Shown here in pieces: positions 23,063 through 32,752 of a stretch of 64,000 nt of DNA; the stretch's first letter is position 1; every line of letters starts with the position of its first letter. The stretch lies in NCBI GenBank assembly GCA_026985075.1, contig JALSQX010000087.1:45813-109812 (forward strand). Reading direction: 5' to 3'. The position numbers and the translations under genes are program-made. The notes beneath the pieces are model-generated. The model did not search any database and was not told the DNA's origin. It saw only the letters and a program-made list of their open reading frames with translations. The DNA is from Blastocatellia bacterium (GTDB lineage: Bacteria > Acidobacteriota > Blastocatellia > HR10 > J050).

Positions 23063-24364
23063 ATGAATAGTGGCAGAGGGCTCACCCTCATATGGAATGA
23101 CAGAGGAACGGGCACTTATGCCATAAATGTGCTCACCGGCGCTTTGGAGGCCGCTTTGAGCGGATGCGATGTTGAGATTCGGTTTGTGAGCAAACCGGCG
23201 GCCATCGTCTCGGCCATCCGCGCGGCCCTCAAGCGTGATCGTCGTGTTCTCGTGGGGTGGTCGTTTTATTCGCCCGAATTCCGTACGTGCTCGACCGAAC
23301 TCGAGTGGATCAAGCGCCACATCGCCGATCCTCGCGTTCTCCATCTCGCAGGAGGCGCGCATGCCACGGCCGAGCCCGAACAGACATTGCGAGCGGGATT
23401 CGATCTGGTCGCCCTCGGCGAAGGCGAGAAGACGCTCATCGAGTTCGTCCATCGCCTCCTCGATGGCGATGATGATCGGCGTCTGCGAGGCCTCGCCTCG
23501 CTCGATCGTGGTCGTTATGTGTCCCATGGTCCCGGCGCGCGCATCGGGTTGGATGAATTCCCACCCTTCGCCATCGCCCATCGGAGGTTCAATCCCATTG
23601 AGATCACCCGGGGATGCATATACGCCTGCCGATTTTGTCAAACGCCGTTCATGTTCAAAGCCCGATTTCGCCATCGCTCGGTGGAGAACATTTGTCATTA
23701 TGTGCGAGTGATGAAAGAGCACGGGCTCACCGACGTGCGATTCATCTCGCCCACGGCTCTCTCCTACGGTTCGACCGATGAGTCGGTGAATCTGGACAAG
23801 GTTGAAGAATTACTCGCTTCGGTACGCCGCGTTCTGGGACGTGAGGGGCGCATCTTTTTCGGCACGTTTCCATCGGAAGTGCGCCCTGAACATGTGACGC
23901 GCGAAGCGTTGATGGTGCTGAAAAAATATGTGGCCAACGATAATCTGGTCATTGGCGGACAAACGGGATCGTCGCGCCTGCTCGATCTCAGCCGGCGGGG
24001 GCATACCGTCGAAGACATCATGACGGCTGTTGACATCTCGCTGGAAGTGGGATTCCTCCCCAACGTTGACTTCATTTTCGGATTACCGGGCGAGACGCCG
24101 GGGGACGTAGAAGCGTCGCTCAAACTCGCCGAGCGGCTCGCCGACATGGGCGCGCGCATTCACGGTCACACCTTCATGCCCCTTCCGGGAACGCCGTTTC
24201 AGAACGCCCCGCCCGGTACCATACATCCAGAAACGCAACGTCGCCTCGATCGATTGGCCACGAGCAGAAAGTTATATGGTCAATGGAGGCGGCAGATGGC
24301 CATTGCCCGGGATCTCGCCGAGATGCGCGCGGCGTCCAACAGCCGGCGTCGCTCGGCGAGATGA
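23063..24364 (+). CDS. B12-binding-domain radical SAM protein
   Basis: 433 residues from ATG 23063 behind AAGGAG. The first 150 residues resemble a cobalamin-binding Rossmann domain (VGWSFYSPEF, HLAGGAHATAEPEQTL, LVALGEGEKTLIEFV). The radical SAM core follows with ITRGCIYACRFCQTPFMF (C-x3-C-x2-C) at about residues 180-197, and GFLPNVDFIFGLPGETPGDVE in the second half. It is most like the archaeal/bacterial MJ_1487-type B12-radical SAM family of unknown reaction. The Fe-S cluster makes a 5'-deoxyadenosyl radical from SAM. Substrate is unknown and no partner gene is evident. Confidence 0.85.
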   Translation: MNSGRGLTLIWNDRGTGTYAINVLTGALEAALSGCDVEIRFVSKPAAIVSAIRAALKRDRRVLVGWSFYSPEFRTCSTELEWIKRHIADPRVLHLAGGAHATAEPEQTLRAGFDLVALGEGEKTLIEFVHRLLDGDDDRRLRGLASLDRGRYVSHGPGARIGLDEFPPFAIAHRRFNPIEITRGCIYACRFCQTPFMFKARFRHRSVENICHYVRVMKEHGLTDVRFISPTALSYGSTDESVNLDKVEELLASVRRVLGREGRIFFGTFPSEVRPEHVTREALMVLKKYVANDNLVIGGQTGSSRLLDLSRRGHTVEDIMTAVDISLEVGFLPNVDFIFGLPGETPGDVEASLKLAERLADMGARIHGHTFMPLPGTPFQNAPPGTIHPETQRRLDRLATSRKLYGQWRRQMAIARDLAEMRAASNSRRRSAR

Positions 24365-24423
24365 TCGAGCGCTCCACGCCCGAAGAGCGGAAGCATTCCA
24401 TCGAAGCGCGTCGATGAGCCTGC

Positions 24424-25782
24424 TCAACGAGGCGGCGATCGCCTCCCGAATAATTTCTTCAGTCCCTTCTCCAGGAATTGCTTGGCCGTGCCGGTGATGA
24501 GACGGCGTTGAATGTCCGTCTTGGGCGCATCATACGGACCCCAGACGCGAAAATCCAGAGCGAGATAACCATCCTCCCGCTCGCGAAAGGCGGTGAGAAT
24601 ATGCCGCGGGATCGCCGTCAACATCTCCTTTTTCAGCGCCAACGTCATCTGATGATTGAGCGTTCGCCTGGCGAGCGAAACCGTGCCCTGCCCCGTCATC
24701 CGCATTTCCGGTGACGTGAGCCGAACTACGGGCGTGCGCATCACAGTGTTGGCCAGCGAGAACTCGACCACACATTCATCGAAAGCGATGTGGCGAAGCC
24801 GAGGTACTTGAAACAGAGTGGCCAGTATCCGTTGCAGGGGCATCTCGGCCAATTTGCCGTTAACGATCTTGATGCGTCCTTCGCCTTTCATCGTCGGAAG
24901 TCCGCCAGTTCCTCTGAGCGTCGTTGTGGCCTGCAATCGCCCATTGATGACCGGCCTGGCATGGGCGTGCTCGAGGAGCACATCTACGCGAGCATTCGCA
25001 ACTTGCAGATTCATCGCGTAGGCGAACCGCGGCTGAAGGATGAGGGTCACATCGCCCGAGAGGCGTCCGCCGGCCAGCGCACCGGTCACGGGATCGAAGA
25101 TCACGTTCTCGCTGGATATGCTGAGCGGAGCCGCCGCTTTCTGGACGAGGAGCGCATCGCGTACATTGATCGATTCCGCTTTCACCCGCCCGTGACCCTT
25201 CAGGCTTCCCTCGGCCATATCCAGCGAGGCCGTCAGATCGATTCCCTCCACTCGCGCTAACGGTCGACGACCGCTGAAGAAGATGACGTCTCCATCGCTC
25301 GCCGATATGTTGGAGAGCGTGATGTCCAGAGTCATATCCGCCGGTGCGGGCTCGTACGCCACGGCGCGCGCCAGCGAAGCCCGCCGGGCCATTCGATTTC
25401 TGAACTTCTCATAGTTCCAGACATTCTTCGGTCCTTGGATGAGCCGGAGCGTGGGTCGCTTGACGATCAGTTGATCGATCTCGATCCGCCTTGACAGGAG
25501 CGGCCAGAGGCGATGGCGAAGCACGACTTCCTCGGCAGTGAAGAAATTGCCCGCGAACCCGCGAGGATTGGCAATGGTCAATCCATGAAGCGTGACGCCG
25601 CTGAGGAGAGCCACGTCGAGCTCATCGATGGTGACGTCCGTGCCCACAGCTTCGCGCACGCGCTCGAGGACGCGTTCCTTGAACGCGGGCGTCTGGACAT
25701 AGCTATTGAGGTACAGCGCGCCACCGCCCAGCAGGGCGCCGAAGAGGAGGATGATGACAAAGAGTATCTTGATGCGTTTCAT
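24424..25782 (-). CDS. AsmA-family membrane-anchored protein
   Basis: 452 residues from ATG 25782 (GGAGGCGG upstream). One N-terminal membrane helix (about residues 5-27) is followed by an AsmA/DUF748-type beta-rich body: VTIDELDVALLSGVTLHGLTI, VVLRHRLWPLLSRRIEIDQL, KNVWNYEKF, and a C-terminal region with MPLQRILATLF and TGQGTVSLARRTL. AsmA-like proteins are long beta-groove proteins that bridge the periplasm and are linked to lipid traffic to the outer membrane. This one is on the short side. A promoter lies at 25842-25870 on the minus strand. It is divergent from the Sec-peroxiredoxin gene. Confidence 0.82.
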   Translation of the reverse strand: MKRIKILFVIILLFGALLGGGALYLNSYVQTPAFKERVLERVREAVGTDVTIDELDVALLSGVTLHGLTIANPRGFAGNFFTAEEVVLRHRLWPLLSRRIEIDQLIVKRPTLRLIQGPKNVWNYEKFRNRMARRASLARAVAYEPAPADMTLDITLSNISASDGDVIFFSGRRPLARVEGIDLTASLDMAEGSLKGHGRVKAESINVRDALLVQKAAAPLSISSENVIFDPVTGALAGGRLSGDVTLILQPRFAYAMNLQVANARVDVLLEHAHARPVINGRLQATTTLRGTGGLPTMKGEGRIKIVNGKLAEMPLQRILATLFQVPRLRHIAFDECVVEFSLANTVMRTPVVRLTSPEMRMTGQGTVSLARRTLNHQMTLALKKEMLTAIPRHILTAFREREDGYLALDFRVWGPYDAPKTDIQRRLITGTAKQFLEKGLKKLFGRRSPPR

Positions 25783-25841
25783 GCGTTCCGCCTCCGAGGA
25801 CCGATTGGTGTTCTGGCTTCTCGCTCAATGGGTCCACAGCG

Positions 25842-25870
25842 ATAGTACTCTGCCGCGGTCGGGGCGTCAA
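25842..25870 (-). promoter_or_regulatory. Promoter of the AsmA-like gene within the 332-bp divergent spacer
   Basis: On the minus strand TTGACG (25870-25865) and TACTAT (25847-25842) are 17 bp apart and 60 bp upstream of the start. The rest of 25783-26114 holds no gene that I can support; I found no convincing promoter for the plus-strand peroxiredoxin gene. Confidence 0.7.
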
Positions 25871-26114
25871 GCGAGGTTGTTTGTCGAGCTTCTGACGTCG
25901 CTTGCCATCCTCTGGAACGAGGATGATCGAAACGCTCGATGGCGCGGACGAATGCCTCTCGCCTTTCGGTGAGAGTTTCCGATCGCTCGTAGCTGTCAGC
26001 CCGACTTTGCGCTATCATTTGGCATTGCCAATCCATCGGTGATCGGGCGAATGAGCTATTCGGACGACAGACGGGATGACTGATCCTGTCGACGAATGCG
26101 CGAGGTGAGAAAAG

Positions 26115-26891
26115 ATGACATTCATTGTGCTCTCGTGGGTGTTCTTCGTCGTCGGCTGGGCCGTGTACATTCGGCGGTTCCGGCGGGAGATTTATCGGAG
26201 TTACCCGATGGCGACCTTCTTCTTTTTGCTCTTGGCCCTGGCTTTGGCCGTCTATCAGGTCATCAGCGCGGGAGGCTTCTGGGGTTGGGTGACATTAGGC
26301 ATCGAGGGAGCGATCATCGCCGTCTTCGCCTGGTACATGTTCGTCTATTCGTTCACGCCCAGGAAACGCGTGGCCCTGCGGGAGGGCGATATGATGCCAG
26401 ACATCAGGCTTCCCACATCCGATGGAACGACGTTTTCACCGCGAGATATGATAGGCCGTCGCGCCGTTCTTTATGACTTTTATCGCGGTGACTGGTGAAA
26501 ATTCTGCGTCGTCGAGCTCGGGCAGCTCCAGGCACAGATGAGCGAGTTTCAAAAGCGTGGGGTAGACCTCGTTGCCGTGAGCGTCGATCCGCCAGAGGTG
26601 TCGGCCCGATTGAAACGAAAGTTGAAAGCGGACGCCGTCACCTTTGTGTCCGATCGCGCGTTGCAGCTCATCGACGCCCTCAATTTGAGGCATGAAGGGG
26701 CGATGCCGCGTATGTTTCGACATGAGCGAGGCCGCGACACGGCGTTGCCCACGCTGGTGTTGGTGGATCGACAGGGGATCATCCGTTGGGTGTATCGTCC
26801 GGAGAATTATCGGCTCCGCGCTCAGCCCGAGAAGATCCTGGCCGAGATTGATCGAATGAACGCATCGGCGAGCGTGAATCCCGATCAGTGA
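26115..26891 (+). CDS. Membrane-anchored peroxiredoxin-like protein with UGA (probable selenocysteine) at residue 128
   Basis: ATG 26115 starts a 258-residue protein when the TGA at 26496-26498 is read through. The N-terminal 85 residues have three membrane segments (about 3-20, 33-50 and 56-79). A thioredoxin-fold domain of the AhpC/TSA type follows: MMPDIRLPTSDGTTFSPRDM, then YDFYRGDW-U128-Lys-Phe-Cys131. Homologues read F-x-R-G-x-W-C-P-x-C here, so the UGA replaces the first, redox-active Cys of W-C-x-x-C. The fold continues with ELGQLQAQMSEFQKRGVDLV, AVSVDPPEV and LPTLVLVDRQGIIRWVY. It probably reduces peroxides or protein disulfides at the membrane. Sec at this site would lower the pKa and speed reaction. 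It is about 20 kb from the metal island. Confidence 0.9.
26496..26528 (+). promoter_or_regulatory. UGA codon with candidate SECIS hairpin (peroxiredoxin-like)
   Basis: The UGA is 26496-26498. A perfect 5-bp stem, GAGCT (26514-26518) with AGCTC (26524-26528), closes the loop CGGGC. The loop begins 21 nt after the UGA and has G at its second position. Spacing and loop match the bacterial SECIS rules well. Confidence 0.6.
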
Positions 26892-27035
26892 TGCTCCTCT
26901 TCTTGCGCGCCGATTGGCGGGACCGATCGCCGCGTGGAGAGGGAGAGCGCCTGCCGGATCGCCCTCCTTAATCCGGGGGCCCGGTGGGCCGAGAGGGTGA
27001 CTCATTGGCGGTGACGTGGCGTCGAGTGAACCTCC

Positions 27036-27065
27036 TTGACCCTCGGTCGGATCACAGCGTATAGT
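27036..27065 (+). promoter_or_regulatory. Promoter of the MsbA-like ABC exporter gene
   Basis: TTGACC (27036-27041) and TATAGT (27060-27065) with an 18-bp spacer. The ATG follows 16 bases after the -10 box, so the mRNA leader is only about 10 nt and has no Shine-Dalgarno sequence. Confidence 0.65.
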
Positions 27066-27081
27066 CTCTGTCTGTTGAGCC

Positions 27082-28902
27082 ATGGAGGAATTGCGCCGGC
27101 TGCTCACATATCTCAAACCGTATGTTGGCTCTTTCGTCCTCGCGCTCTTTTTGATGGCCTTGGTCGCGCTGTCGGAGGGGGCGATCCGAGCCATGTTGGT
27201 GCCGATCACCGATCGGCTCTCGGTGGCCGGTCGGGCGGTCGAAGAGCTCCCGCGGGCATCGAACCTCATCGACTTCAACCGCTACCTCCCCTCGGATATC
27301 GAACGGGCGATGATCGTCATCGCGCTGCTGCTCATCGGGCTCACGGTGATCAAAGGCATTGCCGAATTCGGTTCCAATTACCTCATGGCTCGCATCGGTC
27401 AGCGCGCCGTTTTCGATCTGCGTTCGGCGTTGTACGATCACATCATTCGACAATCGGCTCGGTTCTTCTCGCGCCATCACACCAATCTCCTGACCTCGCA
27501 TCTGGTCAATGATGTAGAGAAAATCGATCAAGCTGTCTCGCGCACGCTCACCGATGCATTACGCGAGTCGTTCACTCTGATCGTCTTCCTGTTCGCTGTA
27601 TTCAAGCTCAACTGGAAACTCGCCTCCTACGCGCTCATTCTCGGTCCGTTTGTCTATACGACGACGATCTACTTCAGTCGGCGGCTTCGTCGAACGTGGA
27701 CGCAGGTGCAGGAGGGATATCAAGACGTCCTCAATCTGGCGCAGGAGACGATCTCGGGCAATCGCGTGGTGAAGGCATTTGGTATGGAGCGCTTCGAGTC
27801 GGGCCGGTTTCGCCGAGCGGCGCGGCAGTTGATGGGGTCACAACTGCGCTCGGCTCGATTCGCTGCCCTTTCGCCGCCGGTGATCGAGTTGATGGGCATG
27901 GTGGGCGCTGCCGGATTCATCCTTTACGCTCAGCGCATCATCGCCGCTCAGCAAATGACGCTGGGCGAGTTCCTGGGATTCTTATTCTTCCTGTTCAGCA
28001 TCTACGATCCGGTGCGAAAACTGAGTCGGATTCACAATGCCATGCAACATGCCTTGGCCGCCGCCCATCGCGTCTTCGCCCTCATGGATCAGCATACGGA
28101 AATTGTGGATAAGCCCGACGCCGTCCCCCTGGAGACGTTCCGGGACAAGATCGAGTTCCGGCACGTCTCGTTTCGCTATCCCGATGCCTCCGATTACGTG
28201 CTCCGCGATGTGAGCTTTGAGGTGAGAGCGGGCGAAATCGTGGCCATCGTCGGTTCGAGCGGGGTGGGGAAAACGACGTTGACCAATCTCTTGCTTCGCT
28301 TCTATGAGGTCACCGATGGAGCTATTCTCATCGACGGTCGGGATATTCGCGACGTTCGATTGAAATCACTGCAGGATCAGATGGCTTTGGTCACTCAGGA
28401 CATCATTTTGTTCAATGATACGGTGCGCAATAACATCGCTTATGGTCGCGCCGATGTGAGCGAGCCGGAGTTGATCGCAGCGGCGCAGGCGGCGCTCGCC
28501 CATGAATTCATCATGGACCTTCCCGATGGCTACGATACATTCATCGGCGAGCGGGGGATTCGACTTTCCGGTGGGCAACGTCAGCGATTGGCCATCGCTC
28601 GAGCGCTGCTCAAGAATGCCCCTATTCTCATTCTCGACGAAGCGACTTCGGCTCTGGATACCGAGTCCGAGTTGTACGTCCAGCGGGCGTTGGCCAATTT
28701 GATGAAAGATCGAACGACGATCGTCATCGCTCACCGGCTCTCCACAGTGCGCAAGGCCGACCGTATCATCGTGCTGGAAGAGGGACGCGTGGCTGAGATG
28801 GGCACGCACGAAGAATTGATGCAGCGGGGCGGTATCTATCAGCGACTGTACGAACTGCAGTTCGCCGATGAAGAGACCGAGGCGATCGTACCGGGACATT
28901 AA
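27082..28902 (+). CDS. msbA: MsbA-type ABC exporter (fused membrane and ATPase domains)
   Basis: 606 residues. The membrane domain (about residues 1-315) has six helices, with coupling-helix features such as TTNLLTSHLVNDVEKID-like HHTNLLTSHLVNDVEK and ETISGNRVVKAFGME. The ATPase domain has Walker A GSSGVGKTTL, signature LSGGQRQRLAIARALL, Walker B ILILDEATSALD and H-loop IVIAHRLSTV. It closely follows the MsbA/lipid A flippase family and may move lipid A or other lipids across the inner membrane; multidrug export is the alternative. It functions as a homodimer. The gene stands alone with its own near-leaderless promoter. Confidence 0.88.
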   Translation: MEELRRLLTYLKPYVGSFVLALFLMALVALSEGAIRAMLVPITDRLSVAGRAVEELPRASNLIDFNRYLPSDIERAMIVIALLLIGLTVIKGIAEFGSNYLMARIGQRAVFDLRSALYDHIIRQSARFFSRHHTNLLTSHLVNDVEKIDQAVSRTLTDALRESFTLIVFLFAVFKLNWKLASYALILGPFVYTTTIYFSRRLRRTWTQVQEGYQDVLNLAQETISGNRVVKAFGMERFESGRFRRAARQLMGSQLRSARFAALSPPVIELMGMVGAAGFILYAQRIIAAQQMTLGEFLGFLFFLFSIYDPVRKLSRIHNAMQHALAAAHRVFALMDQHTEIVDKPDAVPLETFRDKIEFRHVSFRYPDASDYVLRDVSFEVRAGEIVAIVGSSGVGKTTLTNLLLRFYEVTDGAILIDGRDIRDVRLKSLQDQMALVTQDIILFNDTVRNNIAYGRADVSEPELIAAAQAALAHEFIMDLPDGYDTFIGERGIRLSGGQRQRLAIARALLKNAPILILDEATSALDTESELYVQRALANLMKDRTTIVIAHRLSTVRKADRIIVLEEGRVAEMGTHEELMQRGGIYQRLYELQFADEETEAIVPGH

Positions 28903-28980
28903 CCTGGGCGCCTGGCGGTCTTCCGCCATCAATGGAGCATCATGGTGATGGTGACCGGCTGGCGGCCCGATTGAAGAGCG

Positions 28981-29856
28981 ATGATCAAAAGCATGACCGG
29001 TTTCGGCCGGGGAATCTACCAGAGCGAAGACGTCGTCATCCGAGCGACGATCTCAACGGTCAATCATCGATTCATCGATATTCAGCTTCGGATGCCCGAG
29101 GAGCTGATCGGTCTGGAACTTCGCGTGCGCGGGCTGATCCAGAAATTCTGCAAGCGCGGGCGCATCAATGTGACCATCCTGATCGAGCAGATGCGAGAGA
29201 TTCCCTATCGATTGAATCGCCCGATGATTCGCGGCTACCTGGCGGCGCTGGAGATGATGAGGAAGGAGTTTTCCATCGGCGGCGAGATCGACATCAATAC
29301 GCTGGCGGCGCTTCCCGGCGTCATCCAACCGGCTACTGATCTCGGCGATCTCGAAGAGACATTGGCCGCCGGACTGGAAGCGGCTCTCGGGCAGGCTCTG
29401 GAATCCGTCGTTCACATGCGTGCCGTTGAGGGCCGCGAGATGGCCAAGGAGATGCGAGAGCGACTGGCCACCATCGAACGGCATCTGGAAGTCATCGAAC
29501 GCCATGCTCATGGCGTGCTGGAACTGGCCCGCGAGCGGTTGCAAAGGCGCCTGCAGGAGTTGGCCGCCGATGTTAACATCGATGAGACCCGGTTCGCTCA
29601 AGAAGTCGTTATGCTCGCTCAGCGCGGCGATATCAGCGAGGAGATCAGCCGGTTGAAGAGTCATATCGAACAATATCGATCGCTGTTGGAGAGCGAAGAA
29701 CCCGTCGGTCGCAAACTGGAGTTCTTGCTTCAGGAAATGAATCGCGAGGCGACCACCATTCAGTCGAAATCTTCGGGCTTGCCCGTGTCCCAGGCGGCGA
29801 TCGAGATTCGCAGCGAGATCGAAAAACTGCGGGAACAGGTCCAGAATGTCGAATAG
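28981..29856 (+). CDS. yicC: YicC-family endoribonuclease
   Basis: 291 residues. The N-terminus MIKSMTGFGRG and VNHRFIDIQLRMPEEL are diagnostic of YicC, as is the C-terminal DUF1732 segment DISEEISRLKSHIEQY with GRKLEFLLQEMNREATTIQSKS. YicC proteins cut RNA and have been linked to turnover of small RNAs. The gene overlaps gmk by 11 bases, a widespread yicC-gmk arrangement. I used the start ATG 28981, which begins the conserved N-terminus. Confidence 0.93.
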   Translation: MIKSMTGFGRGIYQSEDVVIRATISTVNHRFIDIQLRMPEELIGLELRVRGLIQKFCKRGRINVTILIEQMREIPYRLNRPMIRGYLAALEMMRKEFSIGGEIDINTLAALPGVIQPATDLGDLEETLAAGLEAALGQALESVVHMRAVEGREMAKEMRERLATIERHLEVIERHAHGVLELARERLQRRLQELAADVNIDETRFAQEVVMLAQRGDISEEISRLKSHIEQYRSLLESEEPVGRKLEFLLQEMNREATTIQSKSSGLPVSQAAIEIRSEIEKLREQVQNVE

Positions 29857-30487
29857 GAAGCACTTTCTCATCGTCATCTCTTCACCTTCAGGAGCCGGCA
29901 AGACGACGTTGGTCTCGGCGCTGCTGAGCCGCGTCCCGCAGACCCGACTCTCGGTATCGTACACGACGCGCCCGCCGCGGCCACATGAGATCGACGGCAA
30001 AGATTACCGGTTCATCAGCCAGGATGAATTCGAACGGATGCGCCAGCGTGGCGAGTTTCTGGAGTGGGCAGAGGTTCACGGGCATCTCTATGGAACCTCG
30101 CGGCGGATGATCGAAGAGATTCTGACCGCCGAGTGCGACGCCGTTCTCGATATCGATGTCCAGGGGGCCGCTCAAGTCAGAAAGCAATTTCCCGATGCGG
30201 TCACCATTTTCATTCTCCCCCCCTCGTTTGCCGAGCTCAAACGGCGATTATCTTCTCGAGGAACGGAGACGCCGGAATCGCTGGAACGCCGTTTGCACGT
30301 CGCTCGCCAGGAAGTCTTGCGCTATACTGAATTCCAATACTTGGTGGTCAACGATCAATTGGATGCCGCGATCGCGGCCGTGGAAGCCATCGTGCGAGCC
30401 GAGCGCCAGAAGCGCCAGCGGCGCGAAGACGAGGCGCGGGCGATTCTTCGAACATTTGATGAGCAACCGGCGGCCGGAAGGAAGTGA
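29846..30487 (+). CDS. gmk: Guanylate kinase
   Basis: 213 residues. P-loop SSPSGAGKTTLV at about residues 12-23, guanine-binding region with SVSYTTRPPRPHEIDGKDYRF and EFLEWAEVHGHLYGT, and the lid SRGTETPESLERRL. It phosphorylates GMP to GDP with ATP. The last 15 residues form a charged tail beyond the kinase. In many genomes rpoZ, encoding RNA polymerase omega, follows gmk; here coaBC comes next, 48 bases downstream, with no omega gene between. Confidence 0.95.
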   Translation: MSNRKHFLIVISSPSGAGKTTLVSALLSRVPQTRLSVSYTTRPPRPHEIDGKDYRFISQDEFERMRQRGEFLEWAEVHGHLYGTSRRMIEEILTAECDAVLDIDVQGAAQVRKQFPDAVTIFILPPSFAELKRRLSSRGTETPESLERRLHVARQEVLRYTEFQYLVVNDQLDAAIAAVEAIVRAERQKRQRREDEARAILRTFDEQPAAGRK

Positions 30488-30535
30488 TGTCCTCCTCCGG
30501 GCGCGAACTATGGGTGCGGCGAGGTCCGAGCGACG

Positions 30536-31759
30536 ATGAACATCATCCTGGGAGTCACCGGCTGTATCGGCGCTTATAAGGCGGCCGAAGTGTTGCGTCA
30601 GCTTCAGGAGCAGGGGGCGACCGTGCGCGTCGTGATGACGCCGAGCGCGCGCCAGTTCATCGCTCCACTCACTTTCGAGGCCCTCTCCGGACAGCCGGTG
30701 TTGACGGACCTCTTCCAACCGGGATTGAACACGCGGATCAAACATATCGAGATGGCCCGCTGGGCGGATCTCCTGCTGGTCGCTCCGGCCACGGCTCACA
30801 TCATCGCCAAATTCGCTCATGGGCTGGCCGATGATCCGTTGACCACCGTGTACATCTCGGCCACCTGCCCGACGGTCATCGCCCCGGCCATGAATGTGGA
30901 GATGTGGCGACACGCGGCCACGCAAGAGAATATCGCCGTCCTCCGCGCACGCGGCGTGGAGGTCATCGAGCCGGAGAGCGGCTTTCTGGCCTGCGGGGAA
31001 GTCGGCCCAGGACGATTGGCCGAGCCGGCCCGAATCGTCGCGCGAGTCATGGCCATCCTCCAACGCGCTCCATCCCAGCGTCGGGATCTCGCCGGAGAAC
31101 ATGTCCTGGTCACCGCCGGTCCTACCTGCGAAGATATCGATCCCGTTCGATTCATCACCAATCGCTCTTCGGGCAAGATGGGCTATGCGTTGGCCGAGGC
31201 CGCCTTGGCCCGTGGCGCCGACGTGACGCTCATCAGCGGGCCGACCCATCTGACTCCTCCCCGAGAGGCGCGATTCATCCCCGTGTGGTCCACCGAGGAG
31301 ATGTACGAGGCGGTGATGCGCCATTTGAATGAGGCAACTATCATCGTCAAGGCGGCGGCAGTGGCCGATTTCCGGCCTCGGGAGAGGCCGTCGAACAAGA
31401 TCAAAAAATCGGCCGAGCCTCTGCACATCGAACTGGAGCCGACGCCAGATATTCTCGCCGAGGTGGGGCGGCGAAAGGGCCATCGACTGGTCGTCGGCTT
31501 CGCGGCAGAGACGGACCATCCCATCGAGCATGGCCGCGAGAAACTCGCGCAGAAGAATCTCGATGTGATCGTCGTCAATGACGTCACGGCCGAGGGAGCG
31601 GGCTTCGACGTGGACACCAATCGGGGGACGCTCCTCGATCGGCACGGTGGTCTCATCGAACTTCCCCTGATGTCTAAACGCGAGATGGCCGAGCGCATTT
31701 TTGATCACCTGGTGGAGACCTTCTTGAAGCCGAAGCGCGCCGGGTCAGATGAAGAGTGA
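30536..31759 (+). CDS. coaBC: Bifunctional phosphopantothenoylcysteine decarboxylase/synthetase CoaBC
   Basis: 407 residues. The CoaC flavoprotein half (residues 1-180) starts ILGVTGCIGAYKAAEVLRQL with the active-site His in RIKHIEMARWADL and the PAMNVEMW motif. The CoaB half begins near LAGEHVLVTAGPTCEDIDPVRFITNRSSGKMG and carries KAAAVADFRP and KIKKS. Together they make 4'-phosphopantetheine for coenzyme A. It follows gmk and precedes the uracil-DNA glycosylase gene (3-base gap), probably one operon. Confidence 0.95.
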   Translation: MNIILGVTGCIGAYKAAEVLRQLQEQGATVRVVMTPSARQFIAPLTFEALSGQPVLTDLFQPGLNTRIKHIEMARWADLLLVAPATAHIIAKFAHGLADDPLTTVYISATCPTVIAPAMNVEMWRHAATQENIAVLRARGVEVIEPESGFLACGEVGPGRLAEPARIVARVMAILQRAPSQRRDLAGEHVLVTAGPTCEDIDPVRFITNRSSGKMGYALAEAALARGADVTLISGPTHLTPPREARFIPVWSTEEMYEAVMRHLNEATIIVKAAAVADFRPRERPSNKIKKSAEPLHIELEPTPDILAEVGRRKGHRLVVGFAAETDHPIEHGREKLAQKNLDVIVVNDVTAEGAGFDVDTNRGTLLDRHGGLIELPLMSKREMAERIFDHLVETFLKPKRAGSDEE

Positions 31760-31762
31760 GCG

Positions 31763-32680
31763 ATGATGAGGGACGATCGTCATTGGCGTCAAGCCTGGTT
31801 GGAGCTGATCGATGAGATCACCCGATACGTGAAATACCTCCGGGAGATGGGCATCGAAGAATATGAGGTGACGATGCCGATGGGCGCCGATCGGCTACCA
31901 CCTCCGCCTCTGGCGAGCGCGGCGCGTCTCGCCGAATCCGGATCCTCGGATGAGGTCAGGACTGCGGCGCTGTCCGAGCCGCGCTCCGGAGAACCCATCG
32001 CTGTGAAGGGAGAATCACCCATGGCGCAGAAAAAGAAACGCGTTATCAGTCAAACCCAGGCGTCGCTGTTTGGTGATCTCGCGCCCGCCGAGTCCCCGGG
32101 CGAATCTTCGTTGCCCGCCGATGAAACGCTGGAAGATATTCGTGCGGACATCGGCGAGTGCACGCGATGTAAATTGCACGAGCACCGGACGCATATCGTC
32201 TTTGGCGAAGGGAATCCCCACGCCGATCTCATGTTCGTTGGTGAAGGGCCGGGCGCCGATGAAGATGCCACCGGTCGCCCATTTGTCGGTCGTGCTGGAC
32301 AGCTTCTCGATCGTATGATCGAGGCTATCGGCATGAAGCGCGAGCAGGTGTACATCGCCAATATCGTCAAGTGCCGTCCTCCGGGCAATCGCGAACCGGA
32401 GCCCGATGAAGTGGCCACCTGCGAACCGTTCCTCTATCGTCAGATCAACGTCATCAAACCCAGGCTGGTGGTGGCGCTGGGCGGTGTGGCCACAAAGACG
32501 TTGCTCCGCACCAAAGCGCCGATCTCCAAACTTCGGGGGCGATTCTTCGATTTTCGCGGCACGAAATTACTGCCTACTTTCCACCCAGCATTTCTCCTCC
32601 GCTCGCCGAACAAGAAGCGCGATGCCTGGGAAGATCTGAAAAAAGTCCGCGATTTCCTGCAGGGGAAGATCGTGGAGTGA
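31763..32680 (+). CDS. Family 4 uracil-DNA glycosylase (Fe-S type)
   Basis: 305 residues from ATG 31763; an internal ATG at 32021 with a good RBS could give a shorter product of about 220 residues. The glycosylase core has GECTRCKL at about residue 131 and a second pair [18 protein letters not shown], supplying the four Fe-S ligands. The active-site motif is [20 protein letters not shown] and the C-terminal motif HPAFLLR. It removes uracil from deaminated DNA, a function common in thermophiles. The N-terminal 100 residues are a helix followed by a low-complexity linker. Confidence 0.92.
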   Translation: MMRDDRHWRQAWLELIDEITRYVKYLREMGIEEYEVTMPMGADRLPPPPLASAARLAESGSSDEVRTAALSEPRSGEPIAVKGESPMAQKKKRVISQTQASLFGDLAPAESPGESSLPADETLEDIRADIGECTRCKLHEHRTHIVFGEGNPHADLMFVGEGPGADEDATGRPFVGRAGQLLDRMIEAIGMKREQVYIANIVKCRPPGNREPEPDEVATCEPFLYRQINVIKPRLVVALGGVATKTLLRTKAPISKLRGRFFDFRGTKLLPTFHPAFLLRSPNKKRDAWEDLKKVRDFLQGKIVE

Positions 32681-32752
32681 CGGCGATAGGAAAGGCGTTG
32701 CCATGACCGCCGCCAGTTCGCCCGTCTGAGTGGATCGAGGTGGCCATGGGAT

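Noticed and set aside
30488..30535. A missed rpoZ gene between gmk and coaBC
   Set aside because: Only 48 bases separate the genes, too short for omega; the gene must be elsewhere or absent.
30248..31708. 486-residue minus-strand ORF across gmk and coaBC
   Set aside because: Antisense shadow of two well-recognised genes; no family signal.
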